Of a stretch of DNA of 31,490 bases, positions 24,902 through 31,490 are shown piece by piece. Below the pieces are notes generated by a model. The model did not search any database. It saw only the letters and a list, made by a program, of their open reading frames with translations, and was not told the DNA's origin. The DNA comes from an uncultured Sutterella sp. (GTDB lineage Bacteria > Pseudomonadota > Gammaproteobacteria > Burkholderiales > Burkholderiaceae_F). Positions within the stretch are counted from its first letter, which is position 1; each line of letters begins with the position of its first letter. The stretch spans positions 1 through 31,490 of the forward strand of contig CAJKSP010000029.1 in assembly GCA_905202595.1 (NCBI GenBank), read 5' to 3'. A program made the position numbers and the translations under genes.

Positions 24902-25690
24902 TTAGTTCTCGGCAGCCCCGACAGCCACAGCGTGGAAGCCGGCATCCACATACATGATGTCGCCGGTAATGCCGCTCGCCATATCCGAGAGCAGGAAGGC
25001 CGCCGTATTGCCGACTTCCTGAATCGTCACGGTACGGCCCAGAGGCGCAGAGCACTCCATGATGTGAAGGAGCTTGGAGAAGTCCTGAATGCCAGACGCC
25101 GCCAGCGTCTTGATCGGACCGGCAGAAATGGCGTTGGCGCGAATGCCCTTGGGCCCCAGGGAAGCCGCCAGATAGCGGGTCGAAGCTTCAAGCGCAGCCT
25201 TGGCAAGACCCATCGTGTTGTAGTTGGGAACAACGCGCTCGCTGCCGAGATAGGTGAGCGTCAGAATCGACGCCGCACGACCTTCCATCAGCGGCAGGCA
25301 GGCCTTGGCGAGAGCCGGGAAGGAATACGCCGACACATCCAGCGCGACGCGGAACGCTTCGCGGGAAATGCCGTTGAGGAAGTCGCCGGAAATGGCTTCG
25401 CGAGGCGCAAAGCCGATCGAATGCACAAAGCCGTCGAGCCCGCCCCACGTGTTCTTGAGGACTTCAACCACCTGGTTGATCTGCTCGTCGCTGCTGACGT
25501 CCATGGGCAGACAGATGTCGCTGCCGAAATCCTTGGCAAAAGCCGCCACGCGATCCTTGAAGCGATCGCCGACATAGGTGAAAGCAAGCTCAGCGCCCTC
25601 GCGATGGCATGCTTCAGCAATGCCGTAGGCAATGGAGCGGTTGGAAATCACGCCCGTGATGAGCAGCTTCTTGCCGGTGAGAATACCCAT
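24902..25690 (-). CDS. fabI: enoyl-[acyl-carrier-protein] reductase (NADH)
   Basis: This enzyme carries out the last reductive step of each fatty-acid elongation cycle. The 262 residues match FabI: GKKLLITGVISNRSIAYGIA at the start, SIGFAP with Gly93, then the active-site pair Tyr147/Tyr157 with Lys164 in YNTMGLAKAA, and NAISAGPIKTLAASGI in the substrate loop. Gly93 is the residue whose change gives triclosan resistance in E. coli, so the wild-type form is seen. GAGGAAAACC precedes the ATG at 25690. A TACAAT about 90 bases upstream could be a -10, without a good -35. It is flanked by mltD upstream and its own terminator downstream. Confidence 0.95.
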   Translation of the reverse strand: MGILTGKKLLITGVISNRSIAYGIAEACHREGAELAFTYVGDRFKDRVAAFAKDFGSDICLPMDVSSDEQINQVVEVLKNTWGGLDGFVHSIGFAPREAISGDFLNGISREAFRVALDVSAYSFPALAKACLPLMEGRAASILTLTYLGSERVVPNYNTMGLAKAALEASTRYLAASLGPKGIRANAISAGPIKTLAASGIQDFSKLLHIMECSAPLGRTVTIQEVGNTAAFLLSDMASGITGDIMYVDAGFHAVAVGAAEN

Positions 25691-25831
25691 GGTTTTCCTC
25701 TAATATTTCTTCATGCGCGCAGTCTTCGCGCACTGTTTCTGTGTTCTTGCCATAAGAAGGCCGGCCAGACCGCCCTTCATCATGGAGCCAATTGTAGGCA
25801 ATTCAGGGAAACGGTTCGACACGCATTCGGA

Positions 25832-27901
25832 CTAAGGCAGGCGGAGCACCTGTCCGACGCGAATGGCGCTGCCCCGCATGCCGTTGACCGCCCTGAGCTT
25901 GGCAACCGTCGTGCCGAAGCGGCGGGCAATGCTTGAAAGCGTATCGCCGGAATGCACCGCATACGTTCTGACATTCTGGCTGGGCTCTGCGTCAGGCACA
26001 GCATCTGCCACGCGCGCGGCCGTTGCAGGAATGACCAAGCGCTGTCCAACCTTCAGGCGGCTGCTTCTCAGGCCGTTTGCTGAACGGAGCTTCGCAACGG
26101 TCGTACCGTAGCGCTCGCTGATTTCCGAAAGCGTATCGCCTGACTTCACGATATGCGTGCCGGAGCGAGGAGATGGCTTGCCGGTCTGAACGGACCGGCT
26201 GCTGTCCGACGAGGGAATTTCGAGACGATCGCCGATGCTGAGGTTGTTGGACGTCAGACGATTGGCGCGCTTGAGCATGACGACGGAAACATCGTAGCGA
26301 TCTGCGATTTCCGAAAGCGTATCGCCCTTCTTCACGGTATAGATGCGCGTATCCGGCGTCTGCGACGCTCCCATCTTGGGAATGCGAAGGCGCTGTCCCG
26401 GCCGAATGACGTTCCCACGGATGCGATTCGTCATGCGCAGCGACGCCACCGACACGCCGTAGCGCGAGGCAATGGTGCCGAGCGTGTCGCCCGACTTGAC
26501 TCGATAGATGACGTGCTGACCTTGATTCTGCGCCACCGGCACAATCGGCGCGCGCTCGACATTCGGCACCGTCAGCACTAGGCGCTGTCCAATGCGAAGC
26601 CAATCGGAGCGCAGGCGATTGGCTGAAATGATCGACTTGGCGGTGATGTGCCAGCGGCGCGCAATGCCGGAAATCGTATCGCCGCTGCGGACGCGGTATG
26701 TCACGCGGCGCCACGTCGTCAAAGGCGAAAGCCTCAGTCTGGCGTCAGCTTCTTCGGCCGAAATATCCACCTGATCGTCACCGTCCGCCAGCACCAGAAG
26801 CGTCGAATTGGCTAGCACGCGGCGCCCCTTTGGAATGCCGTTGACTTCACGCAGGCGGCTCTCGGTCATGCCGACTCGCGCAGCGACAGCTGCTAGCGTT
26901 TCGCCTTCCTTCAGGCGATAGGTCGACCAGCGCGACAGCGGCTGACCGCTGTCCATCCAGCTTGCCAGGTTGTCGAGAAAAAAGTCCACGCGATCCGCTG
27001 GCAGCAGCATCACGTTGTTATGGGCCGCCACAATCACCGGAAGCTTGTAGCTTGGATTCAGCGCTCGAAACTCTTCGAGCGGCATGCCTGCAAGCTCCGC
27101 CGCCGTTTTGAGGTCGATGTCTCTCGGCTTCGTGATCCGAACAAAAAAAGGTTCGTTGCCGACGTCAGGCAGCGTCAAGCCGTATTTGCCGGGCTCCGCC
27201 ACAATCCGCTTGATGGCTTCGAGCTTCGGGACATAGTTCGCAGTTTCCCGAGGCATTCTCAAATGAGCATAGTCTGTCGGCTGCTTGCGGCGCTTAGCCA
27301 GCGAGATCGCGCGCTGCACGCTGCCTTCGCCCCAGTTGTAGGCGGCAAGCGCCAGCTGCCAGTCATTGAAAATGCCGTGCAGATATTCGAAATAGTCCAG
27401 CGCGGCACGCGTGCTTTCAAGCGGATCTCGGCGATCGTCGCGCCAGAGATTCTGAGCCAGCTCGTAGTCCTTGCCCGTCGCAGGCATGAACTGCCACAGA
27501 CCAGCGGCTTTTGCTCGAGAAAGCGCTTCAGGCTGAAAGGCGCTTTCGACGAAGGGCAGCAGCGCGAGTTCGGTAGGCATATGGCGCGCCTCGACTTCCT
27601 CCACAATGTTGTAAAGGTACAGGCTCGCGCGATCCATCATGCGCTTGAGATAATCGGGCCGGCTGCTGTAGTACTCAATCCATCGGTTTACCGCCGGCGA
27701 ATTCAAATTCGGTACGCCGTAGCCGCGACGAATTCGATCCCACACATCTTCTGCCGGCTGAACCTCGGCAGCCGCAGCGGCAGCACCGTCGGCTCCTTCC
27801 GCCGCCGAAGCATTTCCTTCGACTTCCGGCGCCGCATAGACGGCAGAAACTGCAAGCGCCATAGCGGCAAAGGCAAAAAATCTCAGGCGGGAATGAACCA
27901 T
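25832..27901 (-). CDS. mltD: membrane/periplasmic lytic murein transglycosylase D with six LysM domains
   Basis: The exported enzyme cleaves peptidoglycan glycan strands non-hydrolytically. From the ATG at 27901 it has 689 residues: a signal peptide (1-23, cut near AYA), an acidic Ala-rich linker, the family 1D SLT domain with catalytic Glu119 in LLPFVESAF and AAGLWQFMPATG (132-143), AAYNWGEGSVQRAI (186-199), a degenerate LysM-like stretch near 255-285, and six LysM units (326-370, 400-443, 464-508, 519-563, 582-625, 645-689). No lipobox is seen, so it is probably soluble in the periplasm. The open frame extends 55 codons upstream into the divergent promoter region, but only the chosen start gives a signal peptide. 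E. coli MltD has fewer LysM units. Confidence 0.92.
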   Translation of the reverse strand: MVHSRLRFFAFAAMALAVSAVYAAPEVEGNASAAEGADGAAAAAAEVQPAEDVWDRIRRGYGVPNLNSPAVNRWIEYYSSRPDYLKRMMDRASLYLYNIVEEVEARHMPTELALLPFVESAFQPEALSRAKAAGLWQFMPATGKDYELAQNLWRDDRRDPLESTRAALDYFEYLHGIFNDWQLALAAYNWGEGSVQRAISLAKRRKQPTDYAHLRMPRETANYVPKLEAIKRIVAEPGKYGLTLPDVGNEPFFVRITKPRDIDLKTAAELAGMPLEEFRALNPSYKLPVIVAAHNNVMLLPADRVDFFLDNLASWMDSGQPLSRWSTYRLKEGETLAAVAARVGMTESRLREVNGIPKGRRVLANSTLLVLADGDDQVDISAEEADARLRLSPLTTWRRVTYRVRSGDTISGIARRWHITAKSIISANRLRSDWLRIGQRLVLTVPNVERAPIVPVAQNQGQHVIYRVKSGDTLGTIASRYGVSVASLRMTNRIRGNVIRPGQRLRIPKMGASQTPDTRIYTVKKGDTLSEIADRYDVSVVMLKRANRLTSNNLSIGDRLEIPSSDSSRSVQTGKPSPRSGTHIVKSGDTLSEISERYGTTVAKLRSANGLRSSRLKVGQRLVIPATAARVADAVPDAEPSQNVRTYAVHSGDTLSSIARRFGTTVAKLRAVNGMRGSAIRVGQVLRLP
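25835..26704 (-). repeat. tandem LysM-coding repeats (five units)
   Basis: Five similar units of about 45 codons (MltD residues 400-689) each open with a YxVxSGDTLS-type motif and end in a GQRLxIP-type motif, spaced by Ser/Pro/Gln-rich linkers. At DNA level the segment GAAAGCGTATCGCC recurs on the plus strand near 25931, 26118 and 26310. A sixth, more diverged unit lies upstream at residues 326-370. Confidence 0.8.
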
Positions 27902-27998
27902 AACGTTGGAAAATGCGGCAAACCACAAAACATTGAAGGATGAATAATCCGGTAATGTTACTGCGCAGAGTCCGACGGCCCGGAATCTTGCTGAAATA

Positions 27999-28020
27999 TT
28001 CGTTTCGCAAGCGAAACGAA
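27999..28020. promoter_or_regulatory. perfect 10-bp inverted repeat between mltD and the methyltransferase gene
   Basis: Arm TTCGTTTCGC (27999-28008) and its exact complement (28011-28020) are separated by AA. The repeat lies in the 168-base gap between two divergent genes and is not followed by a T-run, so an operator is more likely than a terminator. An overlapping GAAAC-N5-GTTTC pair lies at 28013-28027. No promoter can be placed with confidence. Confidence 0.45.
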
Positions 28021-28069
28021 ATGTTTCCTCGACGTCCTGCCCCGTCGAATGTTCACCTGACGGCACACG

Positions 28070-28867
28070 ATGCCTTTTGCCATGTCTGCTCCCTGCCGCT
28101 TAGGCTTTGAAGAATTTCTTGACACGCCGCCCGGTCAGCTCCTGCTGTCTTGGGAACGCGCTCAGTACGCCGAGCTCGTAGAGGATGCATTCGGCGGTGT
28201 TGCGCTGCAGGTTGGCTGTCCTTGGCTGCCGACGCTTGCCAACAACCGCATCCGCTCCAGATGGCTGGCTTCTCCAGATCTTGAAGAGGGCAAAGCTCAA
28301 GCTGATCATCAAGAACTTGGCTTCATCGAAGCCCAGCCGGAAGCGCTCCCTGTTGCCAATGACAGCATCGACCTGCTGACGCTGCCTCATGTGCTCGATT
28401 TTTCTTCCGAACCGCAGCAGGCGCTTCGCGAAGCAGTCCGCATTCTGCAGCCTGAAGGCCGGCTGATCCTCACCGTTTTCAATCCGCTCGGCCTTTGGTG
28501 GCTTCGCCAGCATGCCGTTGCCGTCGGCATCAGGCCCTATCTGCCCACTGCGCTCTCCCCCATCTCCATTTCGAGGCTACGGGATTGGCTGACGCTTCTT
28601 GGCCTTGAAATTGATCGAGGTCGCTTCGGCATTTATGCACCCGCTTTTGCCTCAGCCAAGCGGCTCGCGTCCTGGCGCTGGATCGACAAAGCCGGAGATC
28701 GATGGGCGCCGCAGCTCTCCAACCTGATCCTCCTTTCTGCCGTCAAGCATTCGCCTGGCGCTTCTATGATCTGCTTCCCTGAACGGAAAAAACAAGCCTT
28801 GCCGGTCGCCGGCAGTTCCGTTCCAGCAGCATCATCCTCGCTTTCTCACAAAACCAACAAGCTATGA
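28070..28867 (+). CDS. YafS-like SAM-dependent methyltransferase-fold protein
   Basis: The 265 residues resemble Methyltransf_11-type proteins: ALPVANDSIDLLTLPHVLDF (post-motif region) and REAVRILQPEGRLILTVFNP (motif III region). The first SAM-binding motif is weak (ALQVGCPWLP lacks the usual GxGxG), as in the YafS group. The gene order mltD, this gene, rnhA matches the E. coli mltD-gloB-yafS-rnhA cluster, which supports YafS orthology. Substrate and role are unknown. The start is the ATG at 28070; an in-frame ATG at residue 5 is an alternative. Its last four bases overlap the rnhA start (ATGA), so the two are translationally coupled. Confidence 0.75.
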   Translation: MPFAMSAPCRLGFEEFLDTPPGQLLLSWERAQYAELVEDAFGGVALQVGCPWLPTLANNRIRSRWLASPDLEEGKAQADHQELGFIEAQPEALPVANDSIDLLTLPHVLDFSSEPQQALREAVRILQPEGRLILTVFNPLGLWWLRQHAVAVGIRPYLPTALSPISISRLRDWLTLLGLEIDRGRFGIYAPAFASAKRLASWRWIDKAGDRWAPQLSNLILLSAVKHSPGASMICFPERKKQALPVAGSSVPAASSSLSHKTNKL

Positions 28868-29328
28868 CTCATCAACTCGAAATCTGGACTGACGGCGCCT
28901 GCAAGAAGAATCCCGGCGTCGGCGGCTGGGGAGCGTATCTCGTCTGGGGCGAACACAAGCTGGAACTCTATGGCGGAAGCCTGCTCACCACCAACAACCA
29001 GATGGAGCTCACTGCCGTCATCTCCGCTCTTTCTGCGCTGAAGCGTCCCTGCACGCTGACGCTTCACACCGACAGCTCTTATGTCAAGGACGGCATTACC
29101 AAATGGATCCACAACTGGAAGAAAAACGGTTGGAGAACGGCGGACAAGAAGCCTGTCAAGAATGCTGACCTTTGGATTCGTCTGGATGAATTGACCAGCC
29201 TTCATCAGATTGAATGGCGCTGGGTCAAAGGACACAACGGCGACCCCGGCAACGAAAAGGCTGACGAGCTGGCCAATTGGGGTGTCGAAGTTGCGCTCGG
29301 CAAGCGGAAAGCGCACGCAATAGGTTGA
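28864..29328 (+). CDS. rnhA: ribonuclease HI
   Basis: This cytosolic enzyme degrades the RNA strand of RNA-DNA hybrids. The 154 residues carry the full DEDD set: Asp in IWTDGACKKNPG, Glu in NNQMELTAV, Asp in LHTDSSYV, and Asp in VKGHNGDPGNEKADELAN with the conserved His. Length equals the E. coli enzyme (155). Its ATG overlaps the methyltransferase stop as ATGA. In many proteobacteria dnaQ follows rnhA; here a short hairpin and tRNA-Val follow instead. Confidence 0.97.
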   Translation: MTHQLEIWTDGACKKNPGVGGWGAYLVWGEHKLELYGGSLLTTNNQMELTAVISALSALKRPCTLTLHTDSSYVKDGITKWIHNWKKNGWRTADKKPVKNADLWIRLDELTSLHQIEWRWVKGHNGDPGNEKADELANWGVEVALGKRKAHAIG

Positions 29329-29329
29329 T

Positions 29330-29353
29330 AGATCCCTCTTTTATGGGATCTTT
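29330..29353 (+). terminator. weak hairpin terminator after rnhA
   Basis: A 7-bp stem (AGATCCC/GGGATCT) with an 8-base T-rich loop is followed by TTT, two bases after the rnhA stop. Confidence 0.6.
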
Positions 29354-29365
29354 ACCCTAAAACCC

Positions 29366-29393
29366 TTGCTTTCTTTTGGTCTTCAGGTAAAAT
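29366..29393 (+). promoter_or_regulatory. promoter of tRNA-Val
   Basis: TTGCTT (29366-29371) and TAAAAT (29388-29393) are separated by 16 bases. The expected start is near 29400, about nine bases before the mature tRNA. Confidence 0.7.
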
Positions 29394-29408
29394 GAAGAAC
29401 TTGACAAC

Positions 29409-29483
29409 GCGCGGTTAGCTCAGCGGTAGAGCACTGCCTTCACACGGCAGGGGTCACTGGTTCGATCCCAGTACCGCGCACCA
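29409..29483 (+). tRNA. tRNA-Val (anticodon CAC)
   Basis: The acceptor arm GCGCGGT pairs with ACCGCGC, followed by A and an encoded CCA. The D arm is TTAGCTCAGCGGTAGAGC, the anticodon loop is TTCACAC on the CTGCC/GGCAG stem, and the T loop is GGTTCGATCCC. The anticodon CAC reads GUG valine codons. Confidence 0.96.
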
Positions 29484-29489
29484 AATTCC

Positions 29490-29521
29490 AAAGGCCTGTA
29501 GCATTGCTACAGGCCTTTTTT
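29490..29521 (+). terminator. Rho-independent terminator after tRNA-Val
   Basis: A 13-bp stem (arm AAAGGCCTGTAGC) with loop ATT is followed by a six-T run, seven bases after the CCA end. Confidence 0.95.
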
Positions 29522-29527
29522 CGTATC

Positions 29528-29554
29528 GCATGCAACCGTAAACGGTTTCCATGC
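29528..29554. promoter_or_regulatory. nested inverted repeat upstream of the second GT9 gene
   Basis: Inner arms AACCGT and ACGGTT (29534-29539, 29542-29547) and outer arms GCATG and CATGC (29528-29532, 29550-29554) surround the same centre, 24 bases before the GT9 start. No T-run follows. It could be an operator, with some likeness to LacI-family sites, or a leader hairpin. Confidence 0.35.
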
Positions 29555-29577
29555 ATTCGCGCATCCTTTAGCCGACC

Positions 29578-30657
29578 ATGAGAATTGCCATCGTTTCCCT
29601 GCGCTACTTCGGAGATTGTCTGCTGGCCGCTGCGCTGGCCAAGCCGCTCAAAGAGCAGTGCCCTGACGCAGAAATTGCAGTTTTAACCTTTGAGAGAAAC
29701 GCATCGATTGTCAATGGCATTCCTTATGTCGACAAAGTCCTGACCATGCCAAACAAAGCTTCATTGCCTTTGTTAGTCAAGACGCTGTGGAAGATTAAAA
29801 ATCGCTTCGACTGGGCCATTGACACGACTCACAGCACAAGAAGCTTAATTTGCTCTTATTTTTCGGCAAAAAATAATATTTCCTTTGCCTACAGCAACAG
29901 CTCCAAGTCTTTTTGGAAGCACTTGCTGATTACTAAAGAGGTCTCCAGAGGAAGCTGCCCTCATATCCTCGATCAATTTTCGAATCTGCTTTCGCCGCTC
30001 CTGTCCGCAAAGCCGGCCTTATATCCGCTTTATCCCTTCCAGGAGCCCCCAGAAGAAATCTCCAGCCTGCTGGCAGAGAAGCCTTATGTTGTGCTTCACT
30101 TATCCTCCCAATTTGAGGACAAAGACTGGAACATTGAATATTGGGCGGCTTTGTCTCAACTCATTGCGCAGAGATCTGATCACGCCATCGTTTTTACTGG
30201 CGGAGCATCTCAAAAAGAACAGGAAAAGATCAAGCGTGTCTGCCAATCAGCCGGCCTGCCGTCACGCCGAGCCATCAATTTGGCAGGCAAGCTCACATTC
30301 GGCCAAACAGCTGCCGTCATTCAGCATGCCTCTGCATACGTAGGCATCGATACAGCGACTTCGCATTTAGCTGCTGCAACCGGTACGCCCACGATCGTTT
30401 TATTTGGCCGTACGCCGCCTTCGGTCTGGGGGCCTGCGCCGAAGACCGGCGGCCGACAATGGAACAATCATTTGGCTTATCAAAAATCTGGCAACGTTGT
30501 TATTCTTAAGAATCCTACGTATGTAAATTGCCAGAGTTGTTCATCTGGTCACATCAATTCTTGTCCCAAATCGAACAATGCTCTTTATGCCGAATGCTTA
30601 CAAAGTTTGCCTGCCACCTTAGTTTGGGAATGCTTAATTAAATTCTTAATAAAATGA
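29578..30657 (+). CDS. glycosyltransferase family 9 (WaaQ-like heptosyltransferase)
   Basis: The 359-residue protein begins MRIAIVSLRYFGDCLLAAAL, the GT9 start of the WaaQ type. It carries INLAGKLTFGQTAAVI and VGIDTATSHLAAATGTPTI for the nucleotide sugar. The C-terminus has a Cys cluster (NCQSC...SCPK...AECLQ) seen in WaaQ-like enzymes. Heptose transfer to LPS core is likely, the exact acceptor unknown. The ATG at 29578 lacks a clear Shine-Dalgarno. Its stop overlaps the next gene by ATGA. GC falls steadily along the gene: by hand count 36 of 60 in 29581-29640 but 21 of 60 in 30481-30540. Confidence 0.86.
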   Translation: MRIAIVSLRYFGDCLLAAALAKPLKEQCPDAEIAVLTFERNASIVNGIPYVDKVLTMPNKASLPLLVKTLWKIKNRFDWAIDTTHSTRSLICSYFSAKNNISFAYSNSSKSFWKHLLITKEVSRGSCPHILDQFSNLLSPLLSAKPALYPLYPFQEPPEEISSLLAEKPYVVLHLSSQFEDKDWNIEYWAALSQLIAQRSDHAIVFTGGASQKEQEKIKRVCQSAGLPSRRAINLAGKLTFGQTAAVIQHASAYVGIDTATSHLAAATGTPTIVLFGRTPPSVWGPAPKTGGRQWNNHLAYQKSGNVVILKNPTYVNCQSCSSGHINSCPKSNNALYAECLQSLPATLVWECLIKFLIK

Positions 30658-31340
30658 TCCCTAAATCATTTCACCTTATTCGCCTCGGTTCAAAGGCACC
30701 TTCAGCCCTTGAAAATCGCTGCCTAGAGCAACTAACACAATATACATCTCTAGGTTGGAATGTTAAAATTTGGCATGAAGCCGACCTTCAAGATTGCTTT
30801 AAGAATAAATATTTTTATGAAGCTTTAAAGCTAAGGTCTTATGCCTTTGCGGCTGACTATGCAAGATTTTACATATTAAATAAATACGGCGGCGTATATA
30901 TCGATACAGACGTTGAGGTGGTAAAGGATTTTAGTCCATTATTGCACTATTCTTGTTTCTGCGCGTCTGAAAATATCAAAAACTTACGAATTAATGCCGC
31001 CGTTTTTGGATGTGAAGCTCACCATCCTTTTTGCCAACTTATTCTTAACGATTTTAATTCAAGATCGCCTTATAAGTTCAAACCAATTCCGGACATATTA
31101 ACCACGATCTACATCAACAATCGGTCTTTACTAGAATCCGTCCACATACTGCCCAGCGAAGCTTTTTATCCTTATAACCCTTTTGATTCTGAGCGCCCTA
31201 CAAAACAGTTGATGCTCCGCGACATAACGGAATGCACCTTCTCCATTCATCACTGGAATTTTTCTTGGAAAACGCCCACACCCAAATTACTCAAACTCAG
31301 AAGAAAAATTCTGAATTTATTCTATAAATTCACTCATTAG
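30654..31340 (+). CDS. glycosyltransferase family 32-type sugar transferase
   Basis: The 228-residue protein has the Gly_transf_sug/GT32 pattern: IPKSFHLIRLG at the start, LRSYAFAADYARFYILNKYG, and GGVYIDTDVEVV (79-90) with the metal-binding DTD. IHHWNFSW near the end is typical of capsule and LPS members. It probably adds a hexose to a surface glycan. The start ATG overlaps the GT9 stop (ATGA), so the pair is one operon. The gene is AT-rich (19 G+C of 60 in 31021-31080 by hand count) and uses many AT-ending codons, in contrast with nearly all other genes in the window. This suggests horizontal origin. Confidence 0.83.
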   Translation: MIPKSFHLIRLGSKAPSALENRCLEQLTQYTSLGWNVKIWHEADLQDCFKNKYFYEALKLRSYAFAADYARFYILNKYGGVYIDTDVEVVKDFSPLLHYSCFCASENIKNLRINAAVFGCEAHHPFCQLILNDFNSRSPYKFKPIPDILTTIYINNRSLLESVHILPSEAFYPYNPFDSERPTKQLMLRDITECTFSIHHWNFSWKTPTPKLLKLRRKILNLFYKFTH

Positions 31341-31361
31341 CATCGCATAAACAGCACCTTC

Positions 31362-31396
31362 TAAGCCCTTCATGTTTTTCTTTCATGAAGGGCTTA
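31362..31396 (+). terminator. 13-bp hairpin after the GT32 gene
   Basis: TAAGCCCTTCATG pairs exactly with CATGAAGGGCTTA around a T-rich 9-base loop, 21 bases after the stop. Only a short T-run follows; it is probably the operon end together with the next hairpin. Confidence 0.7.
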
Positions 31397-31402
31397 TTAT
31401 TC

Positions 31403-31427
31403 AAAACGTGAACGTTTTTTTTTTTTT
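31403..31427 (+). terminator. small hairpin followed by a 13-T run
   Basis: AAAACGT and ACGTTTT flank GA, and 13 consecutive T's follow (31415-31427). It may be a second terminator. The remaining 63 bases to the window end are AT-rich with no gene visible. Confidence 0.5.
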
Positions 31428-31490
31428 GCGACGTTAATCTTTTATTTAGCACCATCTAAACAAACGATTGTCCCTTACTTATTCTTTTCT

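Noticed and set aside
27902..28066. N-terminal extension of mltD by 55 codons
   Set aside because: It would bury the signal peptide and run through the palindrome and divergent promoter region.
1..31490. CRISPR arrays, insertion sequences, phage genes, toxin-antitoxin or defence genes
   Set aside because: Reading both strands and all gaps gave no direct-repeat arrays, transposases, integrases or recognisable defence domains.

Overview
The window looks like the chromosome of a betaproteobacterium of the Burkholderiales, most likely a gut-type Sutterellaceae member (Sutterella/Parasutterella-like). This is inferred from the argH tail, the layout of the DnaE, RNase G and MltD genes, the high GC of most genes, and the amino-acid-centred gene set. 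No species call is possible by eye. I see no plasmid, phage, insertion sequence, CRISPR array, rRNA or integrase. Most of the window is conserved housekeeping DNA.

Layout. 1-1.9 kb (+): the 3' end of argininosuccinate lyase, then an AGCS-family amino-acid:cation symporter. 1.9-15.1 kb (-): dnaE, apbE, a small exported FMN-binding protein, glnS, a beta-hydroxyacid dehydrogenase, a two-domain Asp/Glu racemase-like protein, sbcB and rng. 15.3-16.3 kb (+): rfbB/rmlB. 16.3-19.5 kb (-): sdaA behind msbA. 19.6-22.2 kb (+): three glycosyltransferases (GT9, GT8, GT2). 22.2-27.9 kb (-): recN and nadK (one operon), fabI and mltD. 28.1-29.5 kb (+): a YafS-like methyltransferase overlapping rnhA, then tRNA-Val(CAC). 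29.6-31.3 kb (+): a second, AT-rich glycosyltransferase pair (GT9, GT32).

How the genes fit together. Three themes recur. (1) Cell surface: rmlB makes a dTDP-rhamnose precursor, two groups of glycosyltransferases build the LPS core or a surface glycan, MsbA flips lipid A-core, FabI supplies acyl chains, and MltD remodels peptidoglycan. (2) Amino-acid use: the symporter, L-serine dehydratase and racemase-like protein fit an organism that lives largely on amino acids. (3) Flavinylation: ApbE lies next to a minimal exported FMN-binding protein that carries its target motif, which suggests a periplasmic electron-transfer module.

Unusual points. GlnS carries an extra block of about 97 residues between its catalytic core and its signature SKRKL loop. 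The racemase-like protein fuses a half lacking the first catalytic Cys to an intact half. MltD has six LysM units. gloB and dnaQ are absent from an otherwise conserved mltD-yafS-rnhA-tRNA neighbourhood. Both glycosyltransferase groups drop sharply in GC inside genes, which points to mosaic exchange of surface-glycan genes. I found no clear evidence for a wholly new biological system.
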